Of a DNA stretch of 64,000 bases, positions 1-11,700 are shown piece after piece. The translations under genes were made by a program, and so were the position numbers. The stretch spans positions 248,001 to 312,000 of the forward strand of contig JALIZF010001917.1 in NCBI GenBank assembly GCA_029948255.1. Direction: 5' to 3'. Source of the DNA: Telmatactis stephensoni (taxonomy: Eukaryota; Cnidaria; Anthozoa; Actiniaria; Isophelliidae). The first letter of the stretch is position 1, and each line of letters opens with the position of its first letter. Under the pieces are notes generated by a model that was given only the letters and a program-made list of their open reading frames with translations, ran no database searches and was not told where the DNA came from.

Positions 1-189
1 GGAGGTTTTCATTCATTAAAGTATATGTTTGTTTGAAAAAAATGGCAAAAACTATGAGGATCTGGTTGTCAGTTAAACAATTTTTGATGACTTGCGCGCG
101 CCACTGACGCCATCACATCTCAACGAGCGCGCGCTGAAAGTTTTCTTCTCGAGATTATTTTCTCGAATTTTTTCATGTATATTATTAAA

Positions 190-335
190 AGGTAATCATA
201 CGATTTCTCGTTCAATTTGGAATTAATTCGCACTCGTGTATTTTTCAAAGAGCTCAAATTGCAATTTTGATACTCTTTGAAAAACACACTCGTGCAAATT
301 AATTCCAAATTGAACTCGAAACCGTATGATTACCT
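190..335. mobile_element. palindromic MITE-like foldback
   Basis: The sequence is an almost perfect inverted repeat: the left arm begins AGGTAATCATACG and the right arm ends CGTATGATTACCT, each arm about 70 bp with almost no loop. The homologous positions near 15.24 and 40.27 kb lack it, so it inserted after the block was duplicated or was lost there. No coding capacity is present. It fits a small non-autonomous DNA element; the superfamily is not assigned. Confidence 0.7.
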
Positions 336-345
336 ATACTTACAG

Positions 346-1778
346 TACAAGTACGATAGCAAAGATAGAACCTAGTATAGAGCCTAGTAGATCTGAAGAA
401 TCCACTTACCTTGATGGAAAATATAATTTCAAACTGTTCAAAATGACATATTGCTTACTTTAGAACCCAGTCCCTCTCCACACCTTTAATTTTCAAGCAG
501 TATTCTCGTATGTGTTTCGACGTCTTGTGAGCTTGACCAAAACAAAATTATCTAATGACCAAAAATGATATTCCCGCCAAAGATGCTAGATTCTAATTGG
601 TCCGATCAAGTCCCAAAGGAACAATAGAACAATAGAACAATGAAACTTCGCCGAATAGACTACCCCGATTAGACATTAAAATTATTAAGTGTCTAGGTAG
701 CGCAGCGGTCTAAGGTGATATCAAAAGGTATGGATTAGGGTCCGGATATCGTCTCCCTCCCTAGCCTTCGGGCTAAGACAACTGTTTTATGTAGCACCGG
801 GATAGCGTGGATGGGGCCGAAATCTTCATCCGTAACGTAAGTCGATTCGATGTCTCAGCTTCTATGAATGTCTCAGGAGAATCGTCCCAATTCTTTTTCA
901 TTTTTTTTTTTCGATTTATCTTAATTTTCCTTTCTAGTGTACGGGGGGTGCTGACCTAGTAGGAATTAGAGTTCACAAGTTCGAGCCCTGTCGATACCTT
1001 TTTCTTTTTCTTTTTTTCTTCTTTTTTCATAAGTATTTTGATTCATATTTTAATCTTTTTTGTTTTCTGTACACGTAGATATTCTAGATTAATGAAAAAT
1101 CTTGATTTCATGAACACAGAATATTAAATAAATGAAATAAATCCGCATCTCCGCAGCCTCGTCCCCAGGCCCATTCCTTTTCCCACCCTCAAGCGAAGGA
1201 AAAGAGCCTGGGGACGGGGTATATTGAATTTACCTATCAATTTCACAAGGATAAATTTGACAATAAAGACTGGATATATTTTTAGCAAGAAGCCACGATT
1301 GACGCTTTTGTGAGAGCTGAGCACCATTAACAAGTGAATGGTGAATATGAGATGTTTTTGCATTTGTTTTCAGATCTAAAAAAAGCGTGCGTCAATAAAA
1401 AGCCTTTATTCATTTATCTACTTTTTTCCATTCAAATATTGCAGTGTATAATATTCATTATTCAAATATTGTACAAATTTTAAAAATGAAAATGAAGAAA
1501 AATCACAAAAAGTTTAATTGGAAATCTACGTGTTTGAAAAGTGAATCTTAATCGATAGCTGATTGTAAAGTAGCCTCCGTTGCAGACGTCTTCTGTAATC
1601 GTAAAGCTGATCGTAGTTTGTATCGAGCGCTTCCCGAATTACGAACTTTGGATTTTTCCATCGAAGCGGTATTCACAAAATCCTGTTAAGAAAAAATTTA
1701 CACGCAGTCCAAGTGTCCATTCCACGTTTTACCAATAATTGATTTATCAATCGCAATATCATTTCATTTACTTATCAC
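346..1778. repeat. duplicated block X, copy C (left-edge unit)
   Basis: This segment matches 15247-16990 and 40280-41710 along its length, with small indels. It starts at ACAGTACAAGTACGATAGC and ends near ATCATTTCATTTACTTATCAC. It contains a tRNA-like A-box stretch (about 690-715), a pyrimidine-rich run and a B-box-like stretch (about 975-1000). No ORF is conserved between the three copies, so it looks noncoding. In the two complete units it lies beyond the promoter of the Kazal-VWC gene. Its presence here implies a third unit to the left of the window. Confidence 0.8.
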
Positions 1779-2050
1779 ATGCAGGCGAGAGCGTAATATT
1801 CTTGTTGCTTTTGCGCATGCCCAAGGCACTAATCCTTGCTGCCCGGTTCTCGCGGCACAGTGTTGGTGCGTCTTTAACGAGTTAATAGATTGGAGCGCAC
1901 TCAATTTAAGGCACTGTTACACGCTGAAACTTTCCTCGCCTGAAACTTTCCTCAATCGCCGTTGCGAGACAAGTTTCACAACGCATTGCACCGTGGTCAT
2001 TTAGCTGAAACTTTCCCAGGCCCCGGCGGGGGGGGGGGGGGGGGGGCGAC
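1779..2050. other. intergenic with G-run
   Basis: No gene is seen. The stretch has several copies of TGAAACTTTCC in a row (about 1923-2015) and a run of about 18-19 G at 2029-2047 just before the LINE remnant. Confidence 0.5.
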
Positions 2051-2474
2051 TCCATTGTAAAATGATCGGGTATGCTGGTCAGCAATCTGAAATACTGCCT
2101 TGATTTAAAAAATCGTAGTGCTAACAACCAGGATAGGTGGCGCAATCCAGCACAAAGAAGAAGAAATAGAGCTCCCTTACGACAAACGCGACGAGGGCCA
2201 TCTCCATGGGACTGGAAATCATCTAGACAGAACATGGAGCAAACACGAGAAAGATCATCAGGATCGCAAGGACAGGAACCACCTCTTGCACCATACGATG
2301 ACACAGATAGAGAGGAACTTGGACACCTGCTACAGGCGGCAGAGACACTAGCGAGCTGGTTGAGGGTAAACCAACATAGTCAGGGTTAAGGGTTGATCAA
2401 TTATCTATACTTAGTTTATCAAATAGTTTATTAGCTTGATATATAAAATACAAAAATTTTCATATATAGTAACA

Positions 2475-3151
2475 ATGCCTGGGTGTTTACGACTTGGACA
2501 TTGGAATTTACATGGACATTTCAGTAAAAATTTAGGGAACAAACTAAAACTTAAAGATGTGGGGGAAATAATTAGTCGTCATGATGTTTTTGGTATAGTT
2601 GAAACACATGCCAACAACGAATCTGATCTGAATCTAAACGACTATAAACACTACGTAAAATACCGTGATAAAACAGGTAATAGACACGCTGGTGGAATAG
2701 CCGTCTACATAAATAACAGAATTAGCAAGGATGTCTCCTACATACCGACATCAAACCGAAATGTTATTTGGTGCAAGATAAACAAAGAGTTTTTCCGCCT
2801 ACCTAACGACATTTACGTAGGCACAATTTATCTTAGCCCAAATAATTATGATAATGGAAAAAATGAAGATAGATTGGAGGATATAGAACTGGATATAATT
2901 AATTTCTCAACAAGAGGTGAAATTGTATTACAAGGAGATTTCAATGCGCGAACGGGAGAAATACATAAATGAGGATCACATTAAGTACCTTGATTTACCA
3001 GACGGACTATCTTACTGATAAGCAGTTGAAAAGATACACCGGAAATAGTCTAGTCGACTATGTAATCGGAAGCACAAATCTCCTTGAAAAAATCCGATTC
3101 TTGAGGGTGAACCCATTAATGCCAGATCTATCTGATTTCCTATGGAATTGA
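2475..3151 (+). pseudogene. LINE endonuclease domain, frameshifted
   Basis: Two overlapping frames together give an exonuclease-endonuclease-phosphatase fold: the GDFNA motif lies at the end of the first frame (to 2972) and DYVIGS in the second (2969-3151). A stop after TGEIHK and the frame change show it is dead. Confidence 0.8.
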
Positions 3152-3440
3152 AATTCAATTGTCTCACAAAACAGAGGAAACAAAGAAGGAGAAAAAATTA
3201 CTGAATTCTCAAAAATCTCTAGTGTAAAGTGGAATATTGAAAATATCGGTAAATTGCAAAATATACTAAGTAATACAGAATCACAAGCAATAGTACGTGA
3301 ATCAATAGAAAACGCAGATAGTATAGACTCGATGGTTGGGGCATTTACTGATACCCTAACAAGCATAGGAACAGAAGCAGGCGTTTGCTTCAGAAAACAA
3401 ACTAAAACGGTAAAAGAAAATACGAATTCCCACAAGTGAT

Positions 3441-5822
3441 TTGACTTATAATGTGAAAACGAAAAGAAGAATCTCAGATCTCTTGGAAAACAAATTTGTA
3501 GGAATCCAAATAACGAGCAACTTCGTCGGAATTTACATAAATAAAAAGTCCTTTCGAAACATGTGTAGGAGTAAAAAACACAAATATTATCATTCAAAAT
3601 TAATCAACCTTGACCTCAAAAACTCAAAATCTACTTGGAAATCTCTGAAGCAACTCTTTACAGTTGGCAAAACAAAAAATAACAGCTCCTGTAGAGCAAA
3701 TGAAAAAGATTTATTTAAACACTTTAAAACTCTTAATAGTCCCCAGACACCGGAAGTAAATAATACGGGGACAATAGAACAGCCACAGAGTGAAGCGGTA
3801 CTAGATTACCCCATTACAGACCAGGAAGTAGATGAAGTAATATCCTGAGCTCAAGAAACAGTAAAACACCTGGGCCTGATAATATACCTAATGAGTTACT
3901 GATAATCGGAAAGAAAGCACTCAAAGGACATCTTAGAGTCATTTTTAACAAAATTCTAGATAGCGGAAAATTTCCGACGTCATGGAATCTAGGGTATATT
4001 GTTCCTATACACAAGAAGGAAGACCCAACAAAAGCTGAAAATTACCGTGGAATAACACTTCTCTCTGCAATTGGCAAAGTTTTCACGGCAATTCTAAACA
4101 AACGACTGTACGTTTTCTTAACCATAAATAATGTGATCAGACAGGAGCAGGGTGGGTTAAGGAAAAAAACATGGAACAGCACATAGTATTTTTATTCTAA
4201 TCTGTAATTGATAAGTATGTTAAGAGTAAACCAAAGAAGAAAAACAATTTACTTTTTTCATGCTTTGTGGACTTCCAAAAAGCTTTTGTTAGCATCCCAA
4301 GGATGAAATTACTACAAAAACTGGAAAAAGTTGGTATCAACGGAAATTTCCTAAACGTGATAAAATCGATGTATTCTACAGACAGTGTCGGCAATCAAAG
4401 TAAATGGACGCATTTCTCCAACATTCTCCTGTTATATGGGCGTTAAACAAGGCTGCATGCTTAGCCCTACACTATTTAATTTATACCTCCATGATTTGTC
4501 TGAAAAATTAAATTTATGTAATAGTAATGATGTAAATTTTAACGGCAAGCCAATTAGCGGTCTATTATATGCAGATGATCTGGTCCTGTTCTCGAAATCT
4601 GCTCAGGGGCTTCAGAAATATCTCGACAAGTTACAAACATTTTGTGAAAAATCAGGTCTAACAGTTAACATATCATATGGTCTTTAATAACACAGGGAAG
4701 ACGATGAATAACTTCCAATTTTACCTAGACAAATCGAAATTAGAAAATGTTTAAATCATATAAATACTTAGGATTAAACTTCACACCTTTTGGAAACTTT
4801 ACGTTCGCAAAACAAGAACTAAAAAAAGCTGCTTTAAAAGCGCTTTTTCACTTGAAAAAACAAATGGGTGACTTCTTTTCGTCCAATATCAAACTGACTA
4901 TAGAACTGTTTGACACACTCGTTACGCCAATACTCTTATACGCAAGTGAGATATGGGGTATCGAAACGATAAACACCAAAGATCAGGAACCAATGGAACT
5001 TGTTCATTTGAAATTCTGCAAAATGCTGTAAGGGTGTCTAAAAATGCCAGCAACCTCGCGTGTAGAGCAGAACTAGGAAGGTTTCCTCTTAAATGCAAAG
5101 CAGTAGCTAGAAGCTTAAGCTATTGGCTTAAATTCATAGACATAAATTCAGAAATTCAGAAACTTTCAACTCTGATATACCAAGCAATAAAAAACGAGAA
5201 ATCCAAGGCCTTTTGGAGTAACAAAATAAAGAATGCCTTGGATCATGTAGGATTAGGGACAATCTGGATGAGACAGAATGAGCCTCAATTGAAATTGAAA
5301 CAAATTAAAAAGGTAATCAAACAGAGAATAAGTGATATTGAAATCCAAAATTGGTGGAGCAACATCCATAATGATATAAGAAAAGATAGCAGACAAAACA
5401 ACAAACTAAGAATATTCCGTCAATTCAAAAGAAAGTATGTTTTCGAAGACTATCTAAGTCACGTCACCAACACTAAGCACAGAGTGGCTTTCACAAAATT
5501 ACGAATTAGTAATCATAGACTTGAAGTAGAAATGGGACGGTATAGAAGGCCATACCTGATTTATGAACAAAGGATTTGCCCAGTATGCAATATGGGAATA
5601 GAATCGGAAAAGCATTTTCTTATCTGGTGTCCACTTTATGACACCAACAGAAAAGAATTAGCAGAACTTATTCAAAAAAATACTAATATTAATATCAACA
5701 ACATGAACACTGATAATCGTTTTTTATTTCTGATGAATCCCAGAACAAGCTTTCTACAAAAAACTGTGTCAGCACATGTACATAAATGCATGCTGATACG
5801 AGAAAGGAAATTAGAGACTTAA
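3441..5822 (+). pseudogene. LINE reverse transcriptase, multiple lesions
   Basis: The RT is spread over at least five frames: 3441-3848, about 3845-4190, about 4200-4390, 4385-4687, and 4747-5031 followed by 4953-5822. The YADD catalytic box is intact but motif A has lost its aspartate. The last piece (289 codons) holds the connection region and the CPVC...HFL..CP finger typical of jockey/CR1-like C-termini. Confidence 0.85.
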
Positions 5823-5920
5823 AATTATAGAGAAGTTTAACTTATTTGGATTTCACCTATGTACTTTAAGTATACAGTGCCAAATAAAACGTTGTTGTTG
5901 TTGTTGTTGTTGCCCGTCGT

Positions 5921-6349
5921 ATCAAAATGTATTGTTTCTAAACGCTTCTTAAAACCTCAAATAAAACACTTAAACTAAACTAAGAAAACCTTGTTCATTT
6001 ATTCATTTACGTTTCCTTATTTCTAAAATGAAATTCTTCCTTGTTCGTATTTACACAAGACATTTAGAATCAAAACGTAGTGGAGCAGAAGTTGCCTGAA
6101 TCCTTGGAGGGTGGGGAGAGGAGTTCTTGCGCACAAAAATGAACGTGAAATGGTTTAAAGTATTACTGGAATACTGTTGAATTCTTCACTATTTTCCTAG
6201 AATGAGACAGCGTCAATTATAAGTTAAAAGTAAGGCAAGGCCATCAGTATCAAAATGAATAAATAAATAAATGATAAATTTGTAAATTTGCAGAGCGTAT
6301 TTTCCATGGCGAAATGATCAAATGCAATTAGTGGTGATTAGTAGTAAGG
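5921..6349. other. intergenic, no gene seen
   Basis: AT-rich sequence after the LINE tail. No ORF with family resemblance and no clear repeat boundary was seen. Confidence 0.4.
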
Positions 6350-6650
6350 AAAGACTGTTGTACCGGGTCGATATCGAGGGCGATCATCCCCTAGTCTTTG
6401 CTCGGAATAGTGCAGCAGAGCTAGAACTCTTACGTTCACCATGCATGCAGGGTTAGAGTGAAAGCAGACAAGGCCTACGGTTTAACGTACGTCCTTATTA
6501 TCAGAGAAGACGCGAAGGTCTGTAACTTGCAGCACCTTCTACTCAATTATTTAAAGACCCTAAGAGTGTGTCCGGCCGCGCGGGGAACAAACCCCAACCT
6601 TCCGCACTGAAGACCGGCGCTCAACCAACTGAGCCAACTGGGCGACAGTT
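6350..6650 (-). mobile_element. tRNA-derived SINE
   Basis: On the minus strand the 5' end reads like a tRNA: A-box GGCTCAGTTGGTTGAGCGC and a degenerate B-box GGTTGGGGTTTGTTCC, followed by a non-tRNA body down to about 6350. The arrangement is that of a tRNA-headed SINE rather than a functional tRNA, because the acceptor stem and 3' side do not pair. The 3' limit is approximate. Confidence 0.65.
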
Positions 6651-7569
6651 ACTCAAGAACTTGGACAATTAATGCGTATTTGAAGTCGTTGAAAGGTCTT
6701 TAATTTGGACTTTAATAGGACTTCACTGCTGGAGGATGGGTAGAGTTCATTTGGAGTTGCGGTTGTCCTAACTCCACTCTAGTTTTTTTCTGCCACAAAG
6801 TTGACACGTCGGTTTTGTTTGATGTGCGGACGCGGTCATCAAGTAATGTAATAAACAAGCAGGCAGGGTGTTTTATAATATCCCATGGATGATATATATA
6901 CCTGGGATTTTAAATTACCGACTAAGTGTGAACTAAACAAGTAGAGCTATTCGATCCTCGGTTACTAAGGCTGCGCCCTCGGGTATTTAAAACCACTTAA
7001 TCAGCTCGGATCGAGTAAGTTATCTTCACTTAGAGTGCATTCAGTGTATTAAAGTATGAAATTGTACGATATCTTAATAATACAAAATTGTACAAAATCC
7101 ATTGTTATTCAGTGTTTTATTAGTACCATCACCAGCTAACTTAGTGTGGGGTTGGCAGTTTCTACGGGCCACCTCGGACCAAATCCACCTAGCCCCAGCT
7201 GCACTAATGGTGGATAACACTACCGTTGGATAAATCCTTATCCGTTAGTGTGGAAAACGCCATCATTTCACCCACAGGAAATCTATCCACAAATCCAGAC
7301 AACCGGAACTGGTTTCACATTTTCGTGAGTGATCACTTACGAGTTTATTTTAATAACTAAATTCTACGTAATCTCCATGGTAGGGTTGCGTTTTTGACAC
7401 GCCTTTCAGTATGGAGTGTAACTGCAAGAGAAAGAAAATAAAATTGTTAACTGATTCGATTCAAATGACATTCACGTTTGTATGTCACATGATCGACAAG
7501 AGTATATATTTTGGTTTCTCTTGGGAATGAATTCATTCGTCGCCTAGTCATTTCCCTGTACTATCCTTC
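6651..7569. other. intergenic; small palindrome, possible old LTR-like sequence
   Basis: No gene is seen. A short hairpin-like repeat (ACACTARCGGATAAG in both orientations) lies at about 7209-7255. The stretch 6890-7150 has short direct repeats (TATTCAGTGTWTTAWWAGTA near 7043 and 7110), but no ends that would prove an LTR. Confidence 0.3.
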
Positions 7570-7574
7570 TCCCT

Positions 7575-7812
7575 ATTTTCATCCAACACTGATATTTAGC
7601 GTCGGAAGTTCCTTCAGCTGGACGCTGGTCTCAAAGGAAGCCGACGGTGCGCTCTTTACCCTCTCTTTTCATCATTGCTCCGTTTTGAGGTTATTGAAAG
7701 TTAAATAAAGCTAAAGTCGAAACAAGTGTGAGGTGATCCGACAGAAAATTGAACTCGGGACCTCTCGCATCTGAAAACCGCGCACTAACCAACTAAGCTA
7801 CCCTTACTGCTT
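7575..7812 (-). mobile_element. tRNA-headed SINE (full-length form)
   Basis: Read on the minus strand: tRNA-like head with A-box GGTAGCTTAGTTGGTTAGTGC and B-box GGTCCCGAGTTCAA, then a body containing GGTAAAGAGCGCACCGYCGGCTTCCT. The same body, more diverged in the head, recurs at 8.39, 19.68, 24.38, 25.79, 27.18, 30.09 and 32.10 kb. The stop codon and the last residues of the Kazal-VWC gene A lie inside its head, so the terminal exon has taken in SINE sequence. Confidence 0.7.
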
Positions 7813-8062
7813 GAGTACGTAGAGGAATTTTGTACGTACATGTTTTTAGCACAATAGGGACGTCTACAGAAACACCCATTGCCTTGTGGAACTTGGCGGT
7901 ATTTCACAACGTAACCACGCTGACATTTAATGAGAACACGAGGACAAAGTGTCGCACAAGCAATTCTACCTCCCACTTGGCAAGTACACCGTCCAGTACA
8001 GTCGGCCTTGATAAAGGAATCACCGACTTTGTAGGTCTTATAGTTGTAATGACACACTTTAG
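7785..8062 (-). CDS. terminal VWC-like exon of gene A
   Basis: The acceptor is TTTTTTACAG at 8063-8064 and the exon continues in phase 1. It encodes [17 protein letters not shown], then the ten-cysteine VWC-like pattern ending [12 protein letters not shown]. Unlike all other VWC exons, the GTAAGT donor after PYC is absent; reading continues for 23 residues to a TAG at 7785-7787 inside a SINE head. The exon is therefore taken as 3'-terminal. A weaker donor (GTACGT) 12 nt after the last Cys is a possible alternative end. Confidence 0.7.
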
Positions 8063-8684
8063 CTGTAAAAAAGGAAACTTTAATGAACAACTTATACAGA
8101 CTCCCGGCCTCACGATGCAACTTGTACTGCACTTTATCACGTAACGCTCTCTCTTGTTCTCTCGCAAATCTCCCAAATGTACGAAAATGGTTCAACATCG
8201 ATCTGGGGTCATTTACTGCATCGCTAGTTACTCGATTAAGTTCACAAGGCTTCAACCTTACATTTTGTGGAAAAGTACACACATACGTTGAGGTTTTGTG
8301 ATCACAGAGCGAGAGTAAGTGACGAGTGCTCATCAGGTCACATGTCAAAAACATCTTCATTGTAAACTAAAGGCGAAGAAAAGGGAAAGCACGCGTATAT
8401 TTAGTGTCGGTACTTTCTACAGCACGAAGCTGATCTCCCAGGAAGCCGGCGGTGCGCTCTTTACCCCTATTTCATTCAACGTTCTATTTTAAAACCTTGA
8501 TTAAGGCTACTTAGAATGGAAAGAAGTCAAATCAAGTTTGAAGGGACCGCAGATCGAACTAGGGGCAGAAGGCCGGGCTGATAACAAAATATGCTCACTT
8601 GCTTGAATGTATATAGGACAGACTTTTTATATAGCTAATGTTGTTATAAATTCCACCCCAAGAATAGATAGATAGATAGATAGA

Positions 8685-8731
<47 letters not shown>

Positions 8732-11700
8732 ATAGACGAATAAATAAATAAATAAATAAATAGATAAATGAATAAATAAATAAATAAATGAATGAATGAA
8801 TGAATGAATGAATGAATGAATAAATAAATGAATGAATGAACGAATAAACAAATGAACGAATAAACGAATGAGCGAATGAACGAACGAACGAACGAATGAA
8901 TGAATGAATAAATGAATGAATGAATGATATTAAAAACTGTCGCGTTTTTGGATTTACGAGCACTCATTAAATAGTAACGAACGCTTAATGAAACAAGGAG
9001 CTGTAATACAAAAAGAAAATATTCCAGATTGAATTATTACTCTCATTCATGTAATGGAAAATTTCATGTTTGATAGACTTACCAGGTGCACAGTAGGGAC
9101 GTCTACAGAAACACCCACTGCCTTGTGGAACTTGGCGGTATTTCACAACGTAACCACGCTGACAAAGGATGGCAACAGGAGGACAAAGTGTCACACAGGC
9201 AGTTCTACCTCCAGCTTGACAAGTACAACGTGCAGAACAGCCGGCCTTGATAAAGGAATCACCGACTTTGTAGGTTTTATAGTTGTAATGACAGACTGTA
9301 CCTAAAAAAACATCAGATAAAAAAATCAAAATTGACTGTCTTTTGATTGATGGAGCATGGAAGCATGGTTACTTGGTAGGATTACACCTTATCGAACGTA
9401 GCTTAGCAATCTCAGTGAATCCAATTTTTTAATGTCTGTTTCCTTGGGAGCTTTGCGAGGTAAAACTAGGACGCAACCAGTAGTGACTGTCATTAATAAA
9501 TTAATTTCAAAATTAATTATTGTTTTGTTTAACAATTTCTTATGATAACTACATGTTCGGCGATGATCGGCGTAAATCCATTTTTTTATGTTTGTTTCCC
9601 TGGGAGCTTTGCGATGTAAAACTAGAACGCAACCATTGGTGACTGTCATTAATAATTAATTAATTTCAAAATTAATTATTGTTTTATTTATCAACTTTTT
9701 ATGATAACTACATGATCGGCGTTTCTATGATGCAGGTGTACTTTGAACCTATAAACTATAGACTGAAAAAATTCATTCCCGTACTCGTCAATGTTAATTT
9801 TGATACTATGCGCGCGTTCAATTCGAAATCGTAAAGGTATTGAATTCGTTTCACTAAAACGCGTTTTCAAAACGTTGCGTCCAAACTGAAACGTAGAGTG
9901 CGGTTTTCAAACGTACCAACCGTTTGAATAAATACGTATCCGTTTGAACGGGGTATTTGAGGTCCCTTCAAATCAACCGGATAGGCATTGGGTAGAATTT
10001 ACTCACATGTAAGCAACAAAACTCATCAAAAACGCGATTCTGTGGTCACAAAATTAAAAAAACTATTTTCTAATTTTTCTTACCGCATTTTCCTTGGTGA
10101 ACGACTCTGATTTTTTTCTTTTGCTGGCACGAAGCAACATTCATGAAACACTCGTTGCTATATGTCTTGCCATCGCTACCACAAACTGGTTTGTAGATTC
10201 GTGGACAAATTGTGTTACACACACAGACAGCTTTATGGTTCTTTACTTGGCAAATTTCACCAAAGCCACATTTTACATGGTGGCAGGGATCTAGTCAGTG
10301 AAAATATTAGGAATATGATATCAACACAATTTGACCAAAAAAGGACAGAAAAGAAAAGAAAAATTAGAAGGAAATTAAAGGAAAGAAAAGAAAAGAAAAG
10401 AAAAGGAAAGGAAAGAAAAGAAACGAAAAGAAAAGAAAAGAAAAGAAAAGAGAAGAAAAGAAAAGAGAAGAAAAGAAAAGAAAAGAAAAGAAAAGAAAAG
10501 AAAAGAAAAGAAAAGAAAAGAAAAGAAAAGAAAAGAAGAGATTTTACTCAGTTTGATTAGTTTATTGTTTTTGATTTACTACTTTTTTAAGTTAGATAAA
10601 AAACAATGTACTACTATTTTGTGCGTTTTCTTACTGCATCTTCCTTGATGAACGACCTTGATTTCTTTCTGCTGCTCACATGAAGCAACTCTTAAGAGAC
10701 ATTCGTTGTTATATGTCTTGCCATCGCTACCACAAACAGGTCTTAAGATTTTTGGACAAGCTTTGTTGCACACGCAAACAGCTTTATGGTCCTTGACTGT
10801 GCAAAGGGCGCCAAAACCGCATCTTGCAACACTGCAGGGATCTAGTTAGTAAAAAATACCATGATAAAAACATCGCTGAAAAACACTTTTTTTCGAAAAT
10901 GATGTTAAAGTTCGTCTTTTTTCCGTAGAGCCGGCGATACACGCTGCAATTTTTTCTCGCACTGGGACCGACATTTTAGATTTTGTTGGAGAAGAAAACT
11001 CCAATGTTATCATCACTCTACAACATTCAACACAGGGCGTGGAAAATTTAATATGGCGCAGAGAAAAGTTTTGAACTTTTTACAGCAAATTTTCGAAATA
11101 TCTTTGGCAGCCATTTTTGCCAGGCATGAAATCCTCGGGAGTTTCACTTTCGAAACTAGCTTAAATTGCATTGCATTGCAAGGCGAGAAAAAATTGCACC
11201 GTGTGTTGGCAATTTAAAACTCTTGAAGGGCAATTTAAATTAAAAAACTCACGATCAATATTTTTTTTAGAAGTAAAAATATTAAAATATATCATATTAA
11301 AATATTATTAGAAAATATTAATACACTAAATTATTGCGGAAAAAAACTATACATATAAGCTACTCTAGAGTCTACACACTCACCTGGTCTTGGTACATAG
11401 TATGAACCTACCATTTGAGAGAAGAAAGAAAGGAGGAGAAAGTTTCGTTAAGGATTTTATAAAGTTTAATCAATCGTTAAAAAACAAGTTTTAGAAAGGT
11501 GCAATCAGTGATCTTCACCTGTTGAAAAACTGACAGTTCCAATCATAACCACTGAAATCAAGATTACTTGGTTCATCATAATTGTTGATCGACTAATTTT
11601 GCACTTTTTCAAGTGTTTGTTTCCTGCATGACAAAAAATACGGGAGAACAGTTTTTAGAATGTATGACTCGGGTAATCTATTTAGGGATAAACTAACGGA

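Larger units (their letters stand above)
2050..5920 (+). mobile_element. decayed non-LTR retrotransposon (LINE)
   Basis: A LINE in sense orientation, broken by frameshifts and stops. The AP-like endonuclease is read at 2475-3151 with LGHWNLHG, ETHA, GGIAVYI, LQGDFNARTG and DYVIGS. Reverse transcriptase motifs follow in several frames: KTPGPDNIPNELL (about 3860), ENYRGITLLS (about 4040), CFVDFQKAF (about 4260), GVKQGCMLSPTLFNLYL (about 4440) and YADD (about 4570). A C-terminal CPVC-x-HFLIWCP zinc-binding segment ends at 5822. The 3' end is AATAAAACG followed by a (GTT)n tail, as in several jockey/CR1-related clades. The endonuclease SDH is now SDF and RT motif A has Val for Asp, so it is inactive. 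The 105-codon ORF at 2072-2389 may be an ORF1 remnant. Clade assignment was not possible by eye. Confidence 0.9.

Noticed and set aside
8170..8360. [19 protein letters not shown] as a signal peptide for VWC exons
   Set aside because: It is repeated in array introns, but it is not convincingly hydrophobic, frame is not kept in all copies, and it is separated from the VWC exon by a consensus acceptor.
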